This document shows positions 48,287-63,696 of a stretch of DNA of 64,000 bases, piece by piece; the stretch's first letter is position 1; every line of letters starts with the position of its first letter. The DNA is from Craterostigma plantagineum (lineage: Eukaryota; Streptophyta; Magnoliopsida; Lamiales; Linderniaceae). The translations under genes and the position numbers were made by a program. The stretch covers positions 18,828,001 to 18,892,000 of the forward strand of contig JAPQWV010000005.1 in NCBI GenBank assembly GCA_027422505.1, given 5' to 3'. A model generated the notes under the pieces. It saw only the letters and a list, made by a program, of their open reading frames with translations. It searched no databases and was not told the origin of the DNA.

Positions 48287-48992
48287 TAGAGCTGTCAAAC
48301 GGCCCGGCCCGCCCCGATCCGCCCCAACCCGCCATTAAACGGGGCGGGGCGGGCCAGCCTGCCAACATAACGGGCTACTAAACTAGTAGCCCGTCCCCAC
48401 CCGCAGCAGCCAACCCGCTAATTTTTTTTTAATTTTTTTTAATTTTTGTGTTTTTTAACTTTTATTAATAATGTATGTTGGAATAATTAACGAAAATCCA
48501 TAAATCATTTATGAATTATATAAGTTCATAAATAAATCAATTATAACTAATTAATAATAAATATTATTTATTAATATTTAGCATACAAAAATATTTATAA
48601 TATATATACATAATAATTAAATAGCCACGTTGGCCCGTTTTGGCCCAAACGTTGGCCCGTATACATAATATATACAAAATTGTCCTGACCCGCCTCAACC
48701 CGCGGCCAAAACGGGCTGGCCCGTTTCGGCTCGCTTTTTTTTTTTTAAACGATAGCTTGCATTAACAACAAAGATACATGGCTAAATAACCCAATGGGTC
48801 TCACCGGTACATCGTCAATCGGGAGAACAAAGGCTCACGTAGGAGCAACACACAATCCCACAAGGGGAAACAAACACTCCCACAAGGGGAGAAAGGGGTC
48901 CACAAGGGACAAAAAACCAACAGAAAACAAACCGCCTATTTTTCATGGCGGGCCGGGCCAACCCGACGGCTCGGCCCGTTTTGACAGCTCTA
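48287..48992. mobile_element. hAT-type MITE (GGCCCGGCCC family)
   Basis: The perfect 8-bp duplication ATTTTAAC flanks it (48279-48286 and 48993-49000). The ends are TAGAGCTGTCAAACGG and its near-exact complement. GC-rich GGGCGGGGCGGG and CCCGCC blocks flank an AT-rich core. A LINE-like tail is inserted near its right end. Confidence 0.92.
48735..48935 (-). mobile_element. LINE-like non-autonomous element, copy C (tail only)
   Basis: Minus-strand reading ends AATGCAAGCTATCGTTT plus an A tract (T run 48735-48746), preceded by CCCTTGTGG and CCCCTTGTGGG blocks as in copies A and B. It is about 0.2 kb, severely 5'-truncated, inside the hAT MITE. Confidence 0.55.
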
Positions 48993-49454
48993 ATTTTAAC
49001 CCTAGAATAATATTTAAATAATGTGGATTAAATATTTTTTAAGGTAATATTTGAATTATAATAATTATATTTCAATATATAATTTTAATTTTTTAGCATT
49101 ATTTATACTTTTCCAATATAATTTTTAATATACGTATTAAATATTTTTAAATAACTAATATATTTTTAAGATTTAATTATTTTAGTATGTAATAAAAAAC
49201 GGCAGTGTGTCGTAATGTTAAATAAAAAGGATATTTTGTCCACTCAAAATTGAAAAGTATCACCCCGTCACCGTGATGTTGGATCGCCTAGCTTTTTGGG
49301 GTGATCCAAAACTTGAAATATCCATTTTCATCACCTACGTGATCCGTCATTACGGTGATGACTCATCACTATAATAAAAAAACACAGTGATAAGAGGAGA
49401 ATAGAAAGATCACTGTGATATTTCGGAAGATCACCCTAAAACAAACACCCCATA

Positions 49455-50640
49455 TAGTCCACATTGTTTATCCTATAAACCAATTTAGTCCACATTTGTG
49501 TATCCTATGAACCAATTGAGTCTCCGATATTTCTCGTGAACCAATTTAGTCCCTCCGTTAGTTGACCGTTAATTTTTACCGAAAGTGACACGTGTCAACA
49601 TATGATTGGTCAGTCTAAAAAATCACGAGTTAACATTAAAAAAGGACGAAAATTCTAAAAATCTATAAACTATAAAAAAACAATAAAGAGAAAATATAAA
49701 AATCAAAATTGAAAAATAAAATAAAAATAAAAAGGCAGTAAAAATATATTTCAACTAAAAATATTAAATTAAATCAAAAATGAAAATAGAAAATTAAATA
49801 AAAGCGAAAAAGAGAGAATAAATGTTAAAAATAAATAAATAAACTAATAAATAAAGAAATATAAAAATAAAAATCAAAAAATAATTTACTAAAAACTAAA
49901 TAAAGTAAAAAAATAAAGATAAAAACTTCCACTGACTCTAGAATATCCGACCGGGCCCTATCAAGTTAACGAGGATGCGATCATCCTAGATTTCAAAATT
50001 TCTTTTTTTAGAGATGTTGTTTCTATAATATATATAAATACATTAGATAATTTCAAAGAATCAAACTATCTACTTTTTACAAAATTAGACGATACTTTAA
50101 ATTATATATTTTGCATATAATGAATTTTTACAAAACTTATTGTCAAGAATTGGAAGGATTGCATCCCGTTAACTTGGCAGGGATAAGGACGGAGATTCTC
50201 GTAAATTTCAAATAGTGTTTTTATCTTTATTATTGTTTTTAATTACGTTTTTAGTTTATAATTAATAAATATTTTTTTATTTTTATTATAAAAATCTTCT
50301 ATCTTTTGTATTAATTTGTATTTAGAATTTTTAATTTTAGAATATTTTTTATTCTCTCTTTTTTAATTTTATTTTAATTATTATTTAAAAAAATTCTCTA
50401 CAACTTTATTTTTTTTAATTTATTAATATTTTTCCTTTTCTTGGAATTTTTTCCTTTTATAATGTTAATTTATGATTTTTTTAAGACTGATCAATCATAT
50501 GTTGACACGTGTAACTTTCAGTCAAAATTAACAGTCAAACTAACGGTGGGACTAAATTGGTTCAAATTTAACAATATCGGGGACTAAATTGGTTCACGGG
50601 AAACATCGGGGACTAAATCGGTCCATAGGGTAAACTAAAC
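49455..50640. mobile_element. long-inverted-repeat (foldback / Mutator-like) element
   Basis: Left and right arms are imperfect inverted copies over roughly 500 bp each. Paired landmarks are AACCAATTTAGTCC near both ends, ACACGTGTCAACATATGATTG (49590s and 50500s, quoted in part), and a deeper pair around CAAGTTAACG (49965; 50170 inverted). The arms nearly meet in an AT-rich centre. No transposase is present. The target duplication was not identified. Confidence 0.7.
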
Positions 50641-50720
50641 TCAATGGCAGCCATACTTCAAATTTAGATGGTAGATCTTTCTATGTTATCTATTCTATTT
50701 TATTAAGCGTGAGGGGTGTA

Positions 50721-51666
50721 TAGGGGTTTTCAAAAGTCGGTTAACCGACCAAACCGAACCGAAATCGAAATTTTGGTATGAACCGAATACCGACCGAATA
50801 AAATTCGGTTCCGGTTTTCGGTTTTCAAAAATATAAAACCGAAATTTCGGTTTTTTCGGTTAACCGAATAAAAACACAAATACCGAAATTCAATATATTA
50901 ATATATATATATATATATATATTGAGCAAGCCCGTTGAGTGGAATTCGGCCTTTAGGTAAATCACTAGCCACGTTGTTAATTGTGTAATCTACACATAAA
51001 TACCTACTTGAATAAAAACTTACAAATCAGTACCTATGTCAGAAATTTTTACAGATAGGTACCCGATTACTGTTTGTACCAGTTTATGTAAAGACCCTAC
51101 CTTGCTATGTGTGCATAGCGTACCATGGCACGCCTTTATACGGTACCCTATACGATTTTTATATGGTACCATAATGTGCTAATACGGCGTACAATTTTCT
51201 AAACGTATTACGTACTACAATACGTTGTTATAGGATACCTAAATGTGCTAATACGGCATACCTGCGGCGGGATTGGGTACCTATGTGCATAAACTTTATT
51301 CTGTTAGGTACCTACATATAAAAAAATGCTGATAGGAAACTAAAATTACAAGTTTTTTTGGAGAGGGGGTATTTATGTGTAAAGACCCTTGTTTAATTTA
51401 TGATAATATATTATTTTTTCCCAAATTTAATTTCAGATAACTACAACCGAAATTTCGTATCGTCTAATATTTCAATTTCAGGCAAATTCTTTTTTTTTTC
51501 AGTTTTTCAGTCGGTAACTGAGAAAACGAAATAAATTTGGTTTTTACCTAAACCGAACCGATTAAGTTCGGTTCGGTATTCGGTTTAAAAAATGTTGAAC
51601 CGAACATTTCTGCTAACTAAAACTTCGGCTCGGTTCGGTTCGGTATTTACCGAATGAACAACCCTA
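50721..51666. mobile_element. hAT-type MITE (CGGTTCGGT family)
   Basis: The ends are TAGGGGTTTTCAAAAGTCGG and the complement of TAGGGTTGTTCATTCGG. Dense CCGAA/TTCGG subterminal repeats are present at both sides. The middle (about 50.93-51.41 kb, GGTACC-rich, with a TATATA run before it) looks like separate inserted DNA. Flanking octamers match at only 5 of 8. Confidence 0.6.
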
Positions 51667-51827
51667 TGTGAGTAGCCCCTTGACCTGTCAATTTACAAAA
51701 AAATAAAAAGTTAATAATTAAATTTAGAAATTGCCACTATATATATATATATTTATAATTAAATTTAAATTATAATTTCAATTAACTACCTAAATTAAAA
51801 TAAAGTTAATATTATATCTATATAATA

Positions 51828-51858
51828 GCACACGCATTTGAGTGTGCAAGAATACTAG
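51828..51858 (+). mobile_element. Helitron 3' terminus, first of a pair
   Basis: Stem GCACAC / GTGTGC (51828-51847) with an 8-base loop, a 7-base spacer, CTAG at 51855-51858, then T. This matches the Helitron 3' rule. The upstream body is AT-rich without genes. Confidence 0.65.
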
Positions 51859-52106
51859 TATAATTAGAGAATGCATTGGAGTAACTACCCAGTTTAATTT
51901 GGTACGTCCACTTTTATCATCCTTAACTACAGTTCAATCATTGAACTTTTTAATTTATTTTAATCATACCACCATAAAATTACTTTCCCCTTCATATAAT
52001 TAAAAAGAGTTCTTAATTAAAGTAGAATATCAAGCATATATTAAACATATTTAATTGAAAACAACTCTATAAATATAAAATAATATCGCATAAATTTTCG
52101 TATTGA

Positions 52107-52138
52107 GCACACACATTAGAGTGTGCTTAATATACTAC
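52107..52138 (+). mobile_element. Helitron 3' terminus-like, second of a pair
   Basis: The same stem GCACAC / GTGTGC (52107-52126) and loop ending ttAGA, then an 8-base spacer and CTAC followed by T. The last base departs from CTRR, so this is either a mutated end or an older bypassed end. Confidence 0.5.
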
Positions 52139-52592
52139 TCTATCTAATGGATTATATGAGAAGCATTTACTTCTATTGGATATAAGGTGTGTAATAATAT
52201 TAAATTTATTTATATTATTCATATTTTGTGTTCTTTTCTAATTGTATCAGACATTTGTTCCTGCTTATGGCATTTCAAGTATTAGTTTGTATGTATACTT
52301 TATTGCCTAACGTCTTTAGTAGGAATATTACCACAACACGCTAAACATCGTAAAAATAAAGGAACGAACCCTTTTGCATTTTTCTAAATAAATAAACAAA
52401 CTTAGAGGAGTAAAGTAAATAAATAACGAGATATATACAATCAATCAACCACAAATCAGACACAGCCCAACAGACGAATAAAAACCACCCTATTCCACTT
52501 CAAAAGAACCACAAGAGAACACAATATTTTCGTTTCTTTTACTATTGTTTTGTTTTGCAAAAAAGCCCCCCGCCATGATTTTACCCTTGTTT

Positions 52593-56211
<3,619 letters not shown>

Positions 56212-57092
56212 CAATCTTACACCTTTATTATTTTTTTCCTAGTTGGAACTCTAATGGCCTCGATTATGCTATAAACCCTCGATGCGGAAAACGACAAACA
56301 AGCAATTAATTCTGCGTAAAGGAATAAACGAAAAGCAAAATGAAACATCGAATCACCTTCATTAGACAATAAATCCCTCTTCGGGCAGAAACCAAATAGC
56401 CAATCGAAAAATTCCATTTTACCGCTGATCTACGCTTCAAATCACTTAAAATTGAGCGTTCGTAATACCATATCAGTCGCAATAGTATTTACATGTCAAC
56501 TCATACAACAAGAAGCTTTCCACCAAACCTTCCACAACCAGCAAATTGTACGAGCAAATGGCACACAAATGTTCGTAAGCAAAAATCACGAATTCGAGCA
56601 GATGAATACATCGATTTCACTTCATTGTAGGTTAAAAACAAAGCGATTAAGAAGCGCAAAAAAAATACCCAACAGATTCAAGAGCTATCGATGGAATTCG
56701 ATGACACTCAAATTAAATGCATCTACAAGCGATCCAAACAAAAGAAGTGTGGGGAAAAAAAACAACAACAACAACAGAAAACTTCGATAGAGGGCCGAAC
56801 TTACCAACCAACTCACCAGAAATGAAAAACCTTAATCCAACAGCAAGAGATTCGCCCAAAAACCACAGCGGCCAAAATGAGCTACTAAAATTCAAGCAAC
56901 GCAGCTGATAAATTAGACAACGAACTAATAAGCAATCGCTGAAACTGAAACCCTATATCATATCTAGAGAGATAAAGCTGGGTGGGAAAAAAAAGTCAGT
57001 AGCTGTAGAAAGGAAAAGTTTACGGTGTTGTGGCATCATTTCGCCATTAAACTTCGAGATAATCAACCTTTTCTTCTTTTTATTATTATTAT
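56212..57092. promoter_or_regulatory. leader and promoter region of the NDR kinase gene
   Basis: It holds the likely 5' UTR and promoter. A TTTATTATTTTTTTCCTAG-like complement and several CT/AT tracts are present, but no clear TATA box or start site could be fixed. No separate gene was seen. Confidence 0.4.
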
Positions 57093-57094
57093 AA

Positions 57095-57322
57095 TCCCTC
57101 CGTCCCGAACCATTTTATACATTTTACTAAATCGGCATCCCACGTCTTTTGTATATTTCTTTATTTAGCAAAAAAACTATCACAAACAATCAATATAATA
57201 ATATTAAATATTCTAAAAGACGTATACACTTTTTTACCTTTTAATTGTACTATATTATTAAAATATTCAGTTTCTTAATTTGTACGCCAAATCCCAAAAA
57301 ATGTACAAAAAATTAGGGAAGT
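57095..57322. mobile_element. Stowaway-like (Tc1/mariner) MITE, degenerate
   Basis: The left end ATCCCTCCGTCCCGAACCAT is the standard Stowaway terminus, next to TA. The right end (complement: ACTTCCCTAATTTTTTGTAC) is diverged. The size of about 0.23 kb fits the family. It lies upstream of the NDR kinase. Confidence 0.75.
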
Positions 57323-58986
57323 AATTATTATTTTCCTGGGCTTTGGCTCTTCATTTTGGTTCTTTTTAGTGATTGCTTTTTAAGGCAATGGCGCATCTTT
57401 GTCATAATAGACGTGTTTTTGAGCTTTTCTTTCTTTTCTTTTTTTTTTCTGTTTCTTCCGTTTTATTTTTTATTTTTATTTTATTTTATTTTTCCTCTGT
57501 TCAGTTCAAAGAATAATTGCAGTGAGAATTTGATCAGCTTTTTATTACAGAAGAATCACTATTCGCGTATGTTTTACGAGGACGCGTCTTTCACGAGAAA
57601 ACTACGATGTCTTCAATATCTCTTTCCCTTCATTTGATTTTCGAAATAATTAATAAGCGATTCCATTTATTTTCCAATACTGTCGAGTACTTTTGACATA
57701 TTTTTGTGTTTTTCTTGGGCTTAGATTATCCGTTACATAAATTAAAATAGAAAAAACTTGTCTTTTTCTCATGCAATGTGCCAAATAGCTAGGTGTAAGC
57801 AACTTTGTAGATAATCAACAGATTGTAATTTCTCGTGGAGATCAGACTTTATATTAGACAAATATACAGTGTTATATTAAGGGTCTTTGTCAAAGGTTAT
57901 TAACCATATATAATCATCACGTTACTATTTCTTCTGAAGAAATGATTGCATGATTAATTAATAGGGGCATTTCAGCCCTCCCATAAGTATCATTCTTGGC
58001 AAAAAATTTAGTTTTAAAGAATCATTTTCTGCAGTACCAGTATGTTGAAATTTTGTAACACAAAACCATAATCTGGTACAAGTTTATGATCATCTGATAC
58101 CAGTTCATTTTCTGCAGTACCACTTCATTGCTCTGACATACCAGTATGTTAAAAGTTTGTAACACAATATAATCATTCTATATCAGTTCATATATCTTTT
58201 ATACCACTTTTTCACACCACACAAAATGGGTCCTTTAACCTAAAAAATTCTCACAGAGGGCCTGAATTCGAAATCAAACACTTAATAGGGCATGATTTCG
58301 AATTGACCCTAATTAATATTTGAATTTATTATAACATAATCCGACTGCAGCCGCACGGTAGCATCCCATATACTGATCAGACATAGGAAGGTCCATAATA
58401 CTGATCCCTATGCAAATTCAGTTAATTTAAATTTAAATATAATTTCTTATATATTATTTGATCGACGATAGTCAGCTCGCCATGGTAAAATGTTCCATGC
58501 CTTGGAAACGGTGGAAAGGAAAGGAAAATAAAAAATATATATGTTATCTAAATAAATATGTTAAATAAAAGGACATCAAATCTTATAATCATCTCACGAG
58601 GGCGTGAAAGTCAAATTATATCGTCTTTCTAATTATATTGGAATTAAATTCTGTGATTGTATAACCACCAAACTCAAGGAACTCTTGTCAAACGAGTCAT
58701 TAAACCGGCGTGTGACTAAACGAGGGAATATTGTCCGAAAAAAAGTGAGAAATTTTGACTTTCTTTTTTGTAGTAAATGATAATTAAAGTACCTAAATTG
58801 CCCCCACAAAGAAAGAGTGCATCCCCAGCAATTAAGGGGCATAATAAAGATTTGGGACCCCAATCAATTGCTCTCTTTAAGGACCAAAAACTTAGAAAAG
58901 AGAACATCTGTCTGCCCATCAATCAATTACACAAATTGCGGATGGTCCAAAAACGACGATTTCGAAATAAAATAGCTTGTCGTTGG
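57323..58986. other. intergenic DNA, no gene seen
   Basis: T-rich (about 57.40-57.51 kb) and AT-rich sequence. Repeats of an AATTCATTTTCTGCAGTACCA type occur around 58.02-58.16 kb. No coding or element boundary was identified. Confidence 0.5.
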
Positions 58987-59270
58987 ATGACGGAGAAGGA
59001 GAATAATATGTTATCTGCTGCTGGCGATGAGGAAGAGATGAATCTTTCGCTAAAGCTGATGGGGGAAATCTTGAGCTGGCTCGGCGTGCGCTCGTTATTG
59101 AGATTCAAAGCAGTATGCAAAAGCTGGCGTTGGCTCATCGAAGGGTGATCGCACGTTTATCATCTGAAGAAAAAAAGTATAGGAGAATATCTTTTGCGAA
59201 AGCTCGCCCTCAGAAGCCCAATTACGCGATAATATTCCTTTGGACCGTTTTGGCTTAGTTTTGGAGTTTA
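58987..59270 (+). pseudogene. F-box protein gene fragment, frameshifted
   Basis: From the ATG at 58987 the frame gives an acidic leader and an F-box (LSLKLMGEILSWLGVRSLL, then RFKAVCKSWRWLI). It stops two codons later at about 59148. Readable F-box-protein-like residues (RTFII, then GEYLLRKLALRSPITR) continue in other frames, consistent with a one-base gain in the GGG just before the stop. F-box proteins select substrates for SCF ubiquitin ligases; the substrate-binding part is missing here. A longer frame starts upstream at 58777, but that extension looks non-conserved. Confidence 0.65.
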
Positions 59271-59479
59271 GACTTAACTTTGTTTTCTTGTTTGAATTAT
59301 CTAGTATTATAACTCGGCCCAAGAAACTGAAAGATATTCATTAATTTCATGATCGATCCAATTCAGTCTCCGCTACTTTTATTTTCTTCTGATGTTTCGA
59401 CTTTTTCTATCGCTAACCAGTCAGGTGAGGATAGATCAGTTAAGAGTGTCATAACGTATCTGTATTTGACACTTTGAGC

Positions 59480-60179
59480 TAGGGTTGCAAACGAAATCGA
59501 ACTTTTTTGGTTCCATTCGCGATTCAATTCGAAATTTTAAGATTCGAATTCGAATATTTAGAATACGAATCGAATCAGAATAAGAATATTTTATTTCGAG
59601 AAATATCCGAGTACGGATATGAAATCACAATATTCGATTCGAATAATATTTATATGTTTTAATATGAAATATTTATGGTATGAAAAAATTTTTTAAAAAT
59701 AAATCAAAGAATAATATCTATAAATTTAGAAGTTTTGTTTATTTCTAATGGTAAAGTGTAGAATTAACTTCCACCATAAATTACAAAATTAATATTTATG
59801 TGTAAATAATTTCTTTTGAATAACTGCATTCATGAATAAAATGTAATAAATTAAAACTTACATTATTATTGATGGAGAACAAAAGTTTAAGAAATTGTAC
59901 AATTTCTAAGATTTTCTTTCACCCTCAAAGGGGGTGCCAATACATAATATTATAATTCAATATATATTTTAAATATAGTAATATTTATATTTTTATTAAA
60001 TGTAAAGATAATACTCAATATAATCCGTATTCGAGTATTCGAATATTCGATTCGAATATTTCCGCATACGAATAAGAATCGATTTTATGATTCGATTAAC
60101 TATTCGATCATTCGTAATCGATCCGAATAGGAATAGAATATTATGGTATTCGACTCGATTCGATTCGTTTGCAACCCTA
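59480..60179. mobile_element. hAT-type MITE (ATTCGAAT family)
   Basis: A 15-bp perfect terminal inverted repeat, TAGGGTTGCAAACGA, is found at both ends. AATCGAAT/ATTCGAAT repeats fill the subterminal regions, with an AT-rich core. No matching flanking octamer was found. Confidence 0.7.
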
Positions 60180-60489
60180 CTCGTAATAAACACACGTTAG
60201 CCCATCCCTAAATATGTAAAAAGAAAAAGGAAAAACTCGGAAATCTCAAGTCACGGCATTATTAATTTTCTCGTCGAGGAATATATAATTCAAAATATAT
60301 GTTAAAGTCCAAAGAGCACATTAAGTACAAGACGTTTTTCGTTGTATCTTGATAATGATTGTCGTATTCTACAAGTGATAGGAAAATATCGTTTTTAAGG
60401 AGTTGATAATAAAATTAATTTTGCACTCCACATATAGGGTTGATATATTATATATTATTAATATATTTTTTAATAGACGTATATATATA

Positions 60490-60520
60490 CTAGCTTATGG
60501 TAGCCGCACGTTGTGCGGCT
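60490..60520 (-). mobile_element. Helitron 3' terminus (minus strand)
   Basis: On the minus strand, stem AGCCGCAC / GTGCGGCT with a 3-base loop (60520-60502) is followed by 8 bases, CTAG (60493-60490) and T. The Helitron body extends to the right and is now split by the hAT MITE at 60613-61727. Confidence 0.7.
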
Positions 60521-60612
60521 GTGTCAAATTAACACCCCAGAGTATTTTAATCACTGAATGTTCTCAGAGTAGATATACAAGGTTGCACTATGAGGCAAAA
60601 TATATGTACACA

Positions 60613-61727
60613 TAGGGGTGGGATCGGGTCGGGTTTTTCGGGTTTCGGGTTTTTCGGGTCGGGTACCCGATTTAATCGGGTAGTGATTTTGAAACCCGAA
60701 CCCGACCCGATCAAATGCGGGTACCCGATGGTCGGGTACCCGAAACCCGATCGGGTACCCGCGGGTCGGGTTCGGGTTTGGGTTTTTTTTTTTACAATTT
60801 TTAATTTTTTTTTAAATTTAGAAAGTTGAGAACACTAAAGTAAGTTAAACAACATCTATAATAAAATTATTTAAACACTGTCAACAATAAAATAAATGCA
60901 ACACCATAAAATAATATAATGGCAATAACAAAATAAATTCAACATTCTAGTAAAGGTATATCAATTCAACCATTCTAAATAAATAATGATAATGCCAACG
61001 ATAATACTGATATAGAAATAATGTTTTGATTATGATGTTGAATATGATTCTTCTTTTGTTTTCTAGTTTCAGCTTATTTATTTTTTATATCTCAATTTAA
61101 TATTTTAGCTACACTACATGCAACAATCTCTTTATTAAATATTAACCATAGATATGTGTTATATTTTAACAATTTTAATTTTAAAGAACATGGAAAAACG
61201 TTATATCGATATGAATTAATGTGAATTGATATATAAGGAATTTATATTAAACGTTTTTATTGCTAGGTATTGCTAGCTGGATAGTTTTTATAAGACCATT
61301 AATCATCATTATTAGTTATAAATTATTATGTGTACTATTGATAATATTGTCCCACACCGGTGCCTTCACGTGAATAGACTGGTAAGAAATTCTATATAAT
61401 GACATACAATACTAAGCTAGGTCCAACGCCATATTGATATCCCATGGCTAGTTTAAATTATATTTGGGTCCAGTTATTTTTATATCCCTTTTATCAGTTG
61501 GGCCAAGCCCAACGGCTATATGGGTTTTTTCTATTATTTTTGCAGTCGGGTACCCGATCGGGTAAATCGGGTAGCATATTGCTACCCGCTACCCGACCCG
61601 ACATATAAGATCGGGTATCGGGTTTAAACCCGATACCCGACTTATACCCGATTTGTCATCCGACCGGGCAAAAATCCGATCGGGTCGGTTCGGGTACCCG
61701 AAACCCGAATCCGAATGCCCACCCCTA
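60613..61727. mobile_element. hAT-type MITE (GGGTACCCGA family), second copy
   Basis: The perfect 8-bp duplication TGTACACA is present at 60605-60612 and 61728-61735. The ends are TAGGGGTGGG and CCCACCCCTA, followed by TCGGGTACCCGA arrays. The interior is AT-rich with no captured exon, unlike its relative at 20382-21303. Confidence 0.93.
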
Positions 61728-61779
61728 TGTACACATGCTAGTATTCCTGTGCATTCCAAGAGAAGCAGTAATCTTTATA

Positions 61780-61912
61780 CACCAAAAGTAACAGATATGT
61801 TGATCTATACACCAAAAGCAACAGTTAAAATGCCCAAAGAAGCAGCATCTGCTTTATACACTAAAAGCAACAGCTATGTTGATCTATACACCAAAAGCAG
61901 CAATTGAAATGC
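61780..61912 (+). repeat. short tandem repeat with CTATACACCAAAAGCAACAG
   Basis: About four imperfect units of 27-50 bp share TATACACCAAAAGCAACAG and GTTGATC. They lie right of the hAT MITE in probable Helitron-derived DNA. The following 250 bp up to 62163 have no recognised gene. Confidence 0.65.
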
Positions 61913-62163
61913 TAACTTCGTTAAGAAACTTGGTGAAGTTTAGTCTTGCTTTGTGTGTTTGCTTTCCGCACTTATGGTGGTTGGCGAATATTCGAACTTT
62001 CTCTTTTCACCGGCAGAAAGTGGGAGATCTTTGCTTGATGTACTCGTGTAGTCTCTTGATTCAGCAGTCGATGATATTGCCGGTTCATGTATCCGTGCAA
62101 TTACTGTGTAGCGAACGACAATGTGGCCTTTTTATTCAGGATATATGTACGACAAGGAGTAGT

Positions 62164-62566
62164 TAGGGATGGCAGTGGGGCGGGGATTCCCCGTCCCCGC
62201 GGGGATCCGCCCCGAACGGGGCGGGGACAGATTTTTCCCCGCGGGGATCCCGCCCCGTTCCCCGCCTCGCCCCGCCCCCTATTTATATATTATAATATAT
62301 ATAATATTAAATTATAATTAAAATAATATTAAATATAGATTAATTAATATTTAATTAATACAAATATTATATAAAACTATAATTTATATAATATTTATAA
62401 CGAAAATATATTTAGATTTATATATTACATTTAAAATATTAATTTTTTTTTAAAAAATTGAATCCCCGCGGGGATGGGGACGGGGACAATTTTGTCCCCG
62501 AAAGCATCGCGGGGACGGGGACGGGGATTAGGTCCCCGCCCCCGCCCCGACCCATTGCCAACACTA
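62164..62566. mobile_element. hAT-type MITE (CCCCGCGGGG family)
   Basis: The perfect 8-bp duplication GGAGTAGT is present at 62156-62163 and 62567-62574. The ends are TAGGGATGGCA and the complement of TAGTGTTGGCA. GGGGACGGGGA and CCCCGCGGGGAT blocks flank an AT-rich core. Confidence 0.92.
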
Positions 62567-62847
62567 GGAGTAGTACCATACTTGAGATGAGACGACCCTG
62601 CTGAAGTAAGAAGGTTTCTTCGACTTGCAGTAACGGATGGTGAAAAAGAATTTGTAACTGCAAATGATGGAGATATGACCTAGCAGCTGTATCCGGTGGC
62701 ATTAAGCTATTATACGTGGAGTAAGAATAGCTGCATATTGTAGCTTAACAGTGGAAGTTACTCCAATGTCCTTTGTAAAGCAGTATAATTATGAAATTGT
62801 CACTGGCGACTGGCAACTGGCTGTGAAAAGGTGGCTTCAGACTTTTA

Positions 62848-63696
62848 GGGCTCGTTTGATATCCATGTTTTGGATTTGATGGGTATAAGTTATTTGAGTA
62901 TGGCTATACACGAATTTCGTTGATAGAATATTTTTAACATGTTTGATACGCGTGTTTTAATTATTTGGGTAATCGTATATATATTGTTTGATATGTATGT
63001 TTGAAATGGGTATGAAATTATAAAAAATACTTAAAAGGCAATTTTATCCTTTATAAAAAACAATTAAAAAAACATTACAACATCATCGTCTTCTTCGCAG
63101 AGTTCAGCAGAGTTCCCCAATTACAGATAGGGCAATGAAGCAAAACTAGCAGAGGCACAAAATCTTCAACCCCATATATGTAACCCATCACATATAGGGC
63201 AATGAAATCACATCATTAATTCGACCTGTTTCATGAACATAGGAGAGTCATCAAGCTCCGCCGCGCAGGACAACGTCATCTGGACTGTGGGCTTCGAGAT
63301 TTCGATCCGCGGTGGCTGCGTCTCTCTTGGAGAGTGGTTCGACTTCGACCTTTGGCTCCGGGGGATGGAGGAAAATGACGGAATGGCACAACAAATTAGG
63401 GCACGAGAGTTCGATCTCCCCGTCAGTTCGATCTGTGCGAGAGTGGATGATGAAATTGTTTGGAAATTTGATTTTTGTCTGTTGGGAAATAATTGGAGAA
63501 ATGACGAGGGCAAAATTGACATGATCAAGACGTGTATTGGTATAACCACGTGTGAGATGGGTATGTCCAAACAAGGCTAGTAAATGAATTTCGTGTAACA
63601 GACGTGTATTGATATACCAGGCTTGTATAGTGTTACAAGATAACAAACAATTGCAAATTTAATGATACCCATGTATACATGGGTATCAAACGAGCC
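62848..63696. mobile_element. MITE with GGCTCGTTTGATA ends
   Basis: The ends GGCTCGTTTGATATCCATG and the complement GGCTCGTTTGATACCCATG form an inverted repeat of about 19 bp with one mismatch. TTA precedes the left end. The interior contains two overlapping open frames of about 115-130 codons (63233-63580 plus, 63251-63646 minus) that resemble no family I know and are probably chance. A partial relative is at 34440-34757. Confidence 0.7.

Larger units (their letters stand above)
48079..49451. mobile_element. Harbinger/Tourist-like MITE (GTGAT-rich), copy 2, with nested hAT MITE
   Basis: The ends are GGGGTGTTTATTT and AAACAAACACCCC. Subterminal GTGAT/ATCAC repeats align with those of 14665-15333. 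Its middle is split by the hAT MITE at 48287-48992; removing that leaves about 0.66 kb, the size of copy 1. The target duplication is unclear (ACA / ATA). Confidence 0.7.

Noticed and set aside
63233..63646. Overlapping frames of 115-131 codons on both strands
   Set aside because: They lie inside a MITE with clear inverted ends, have no recognised motif, and overlap on opposite strands.
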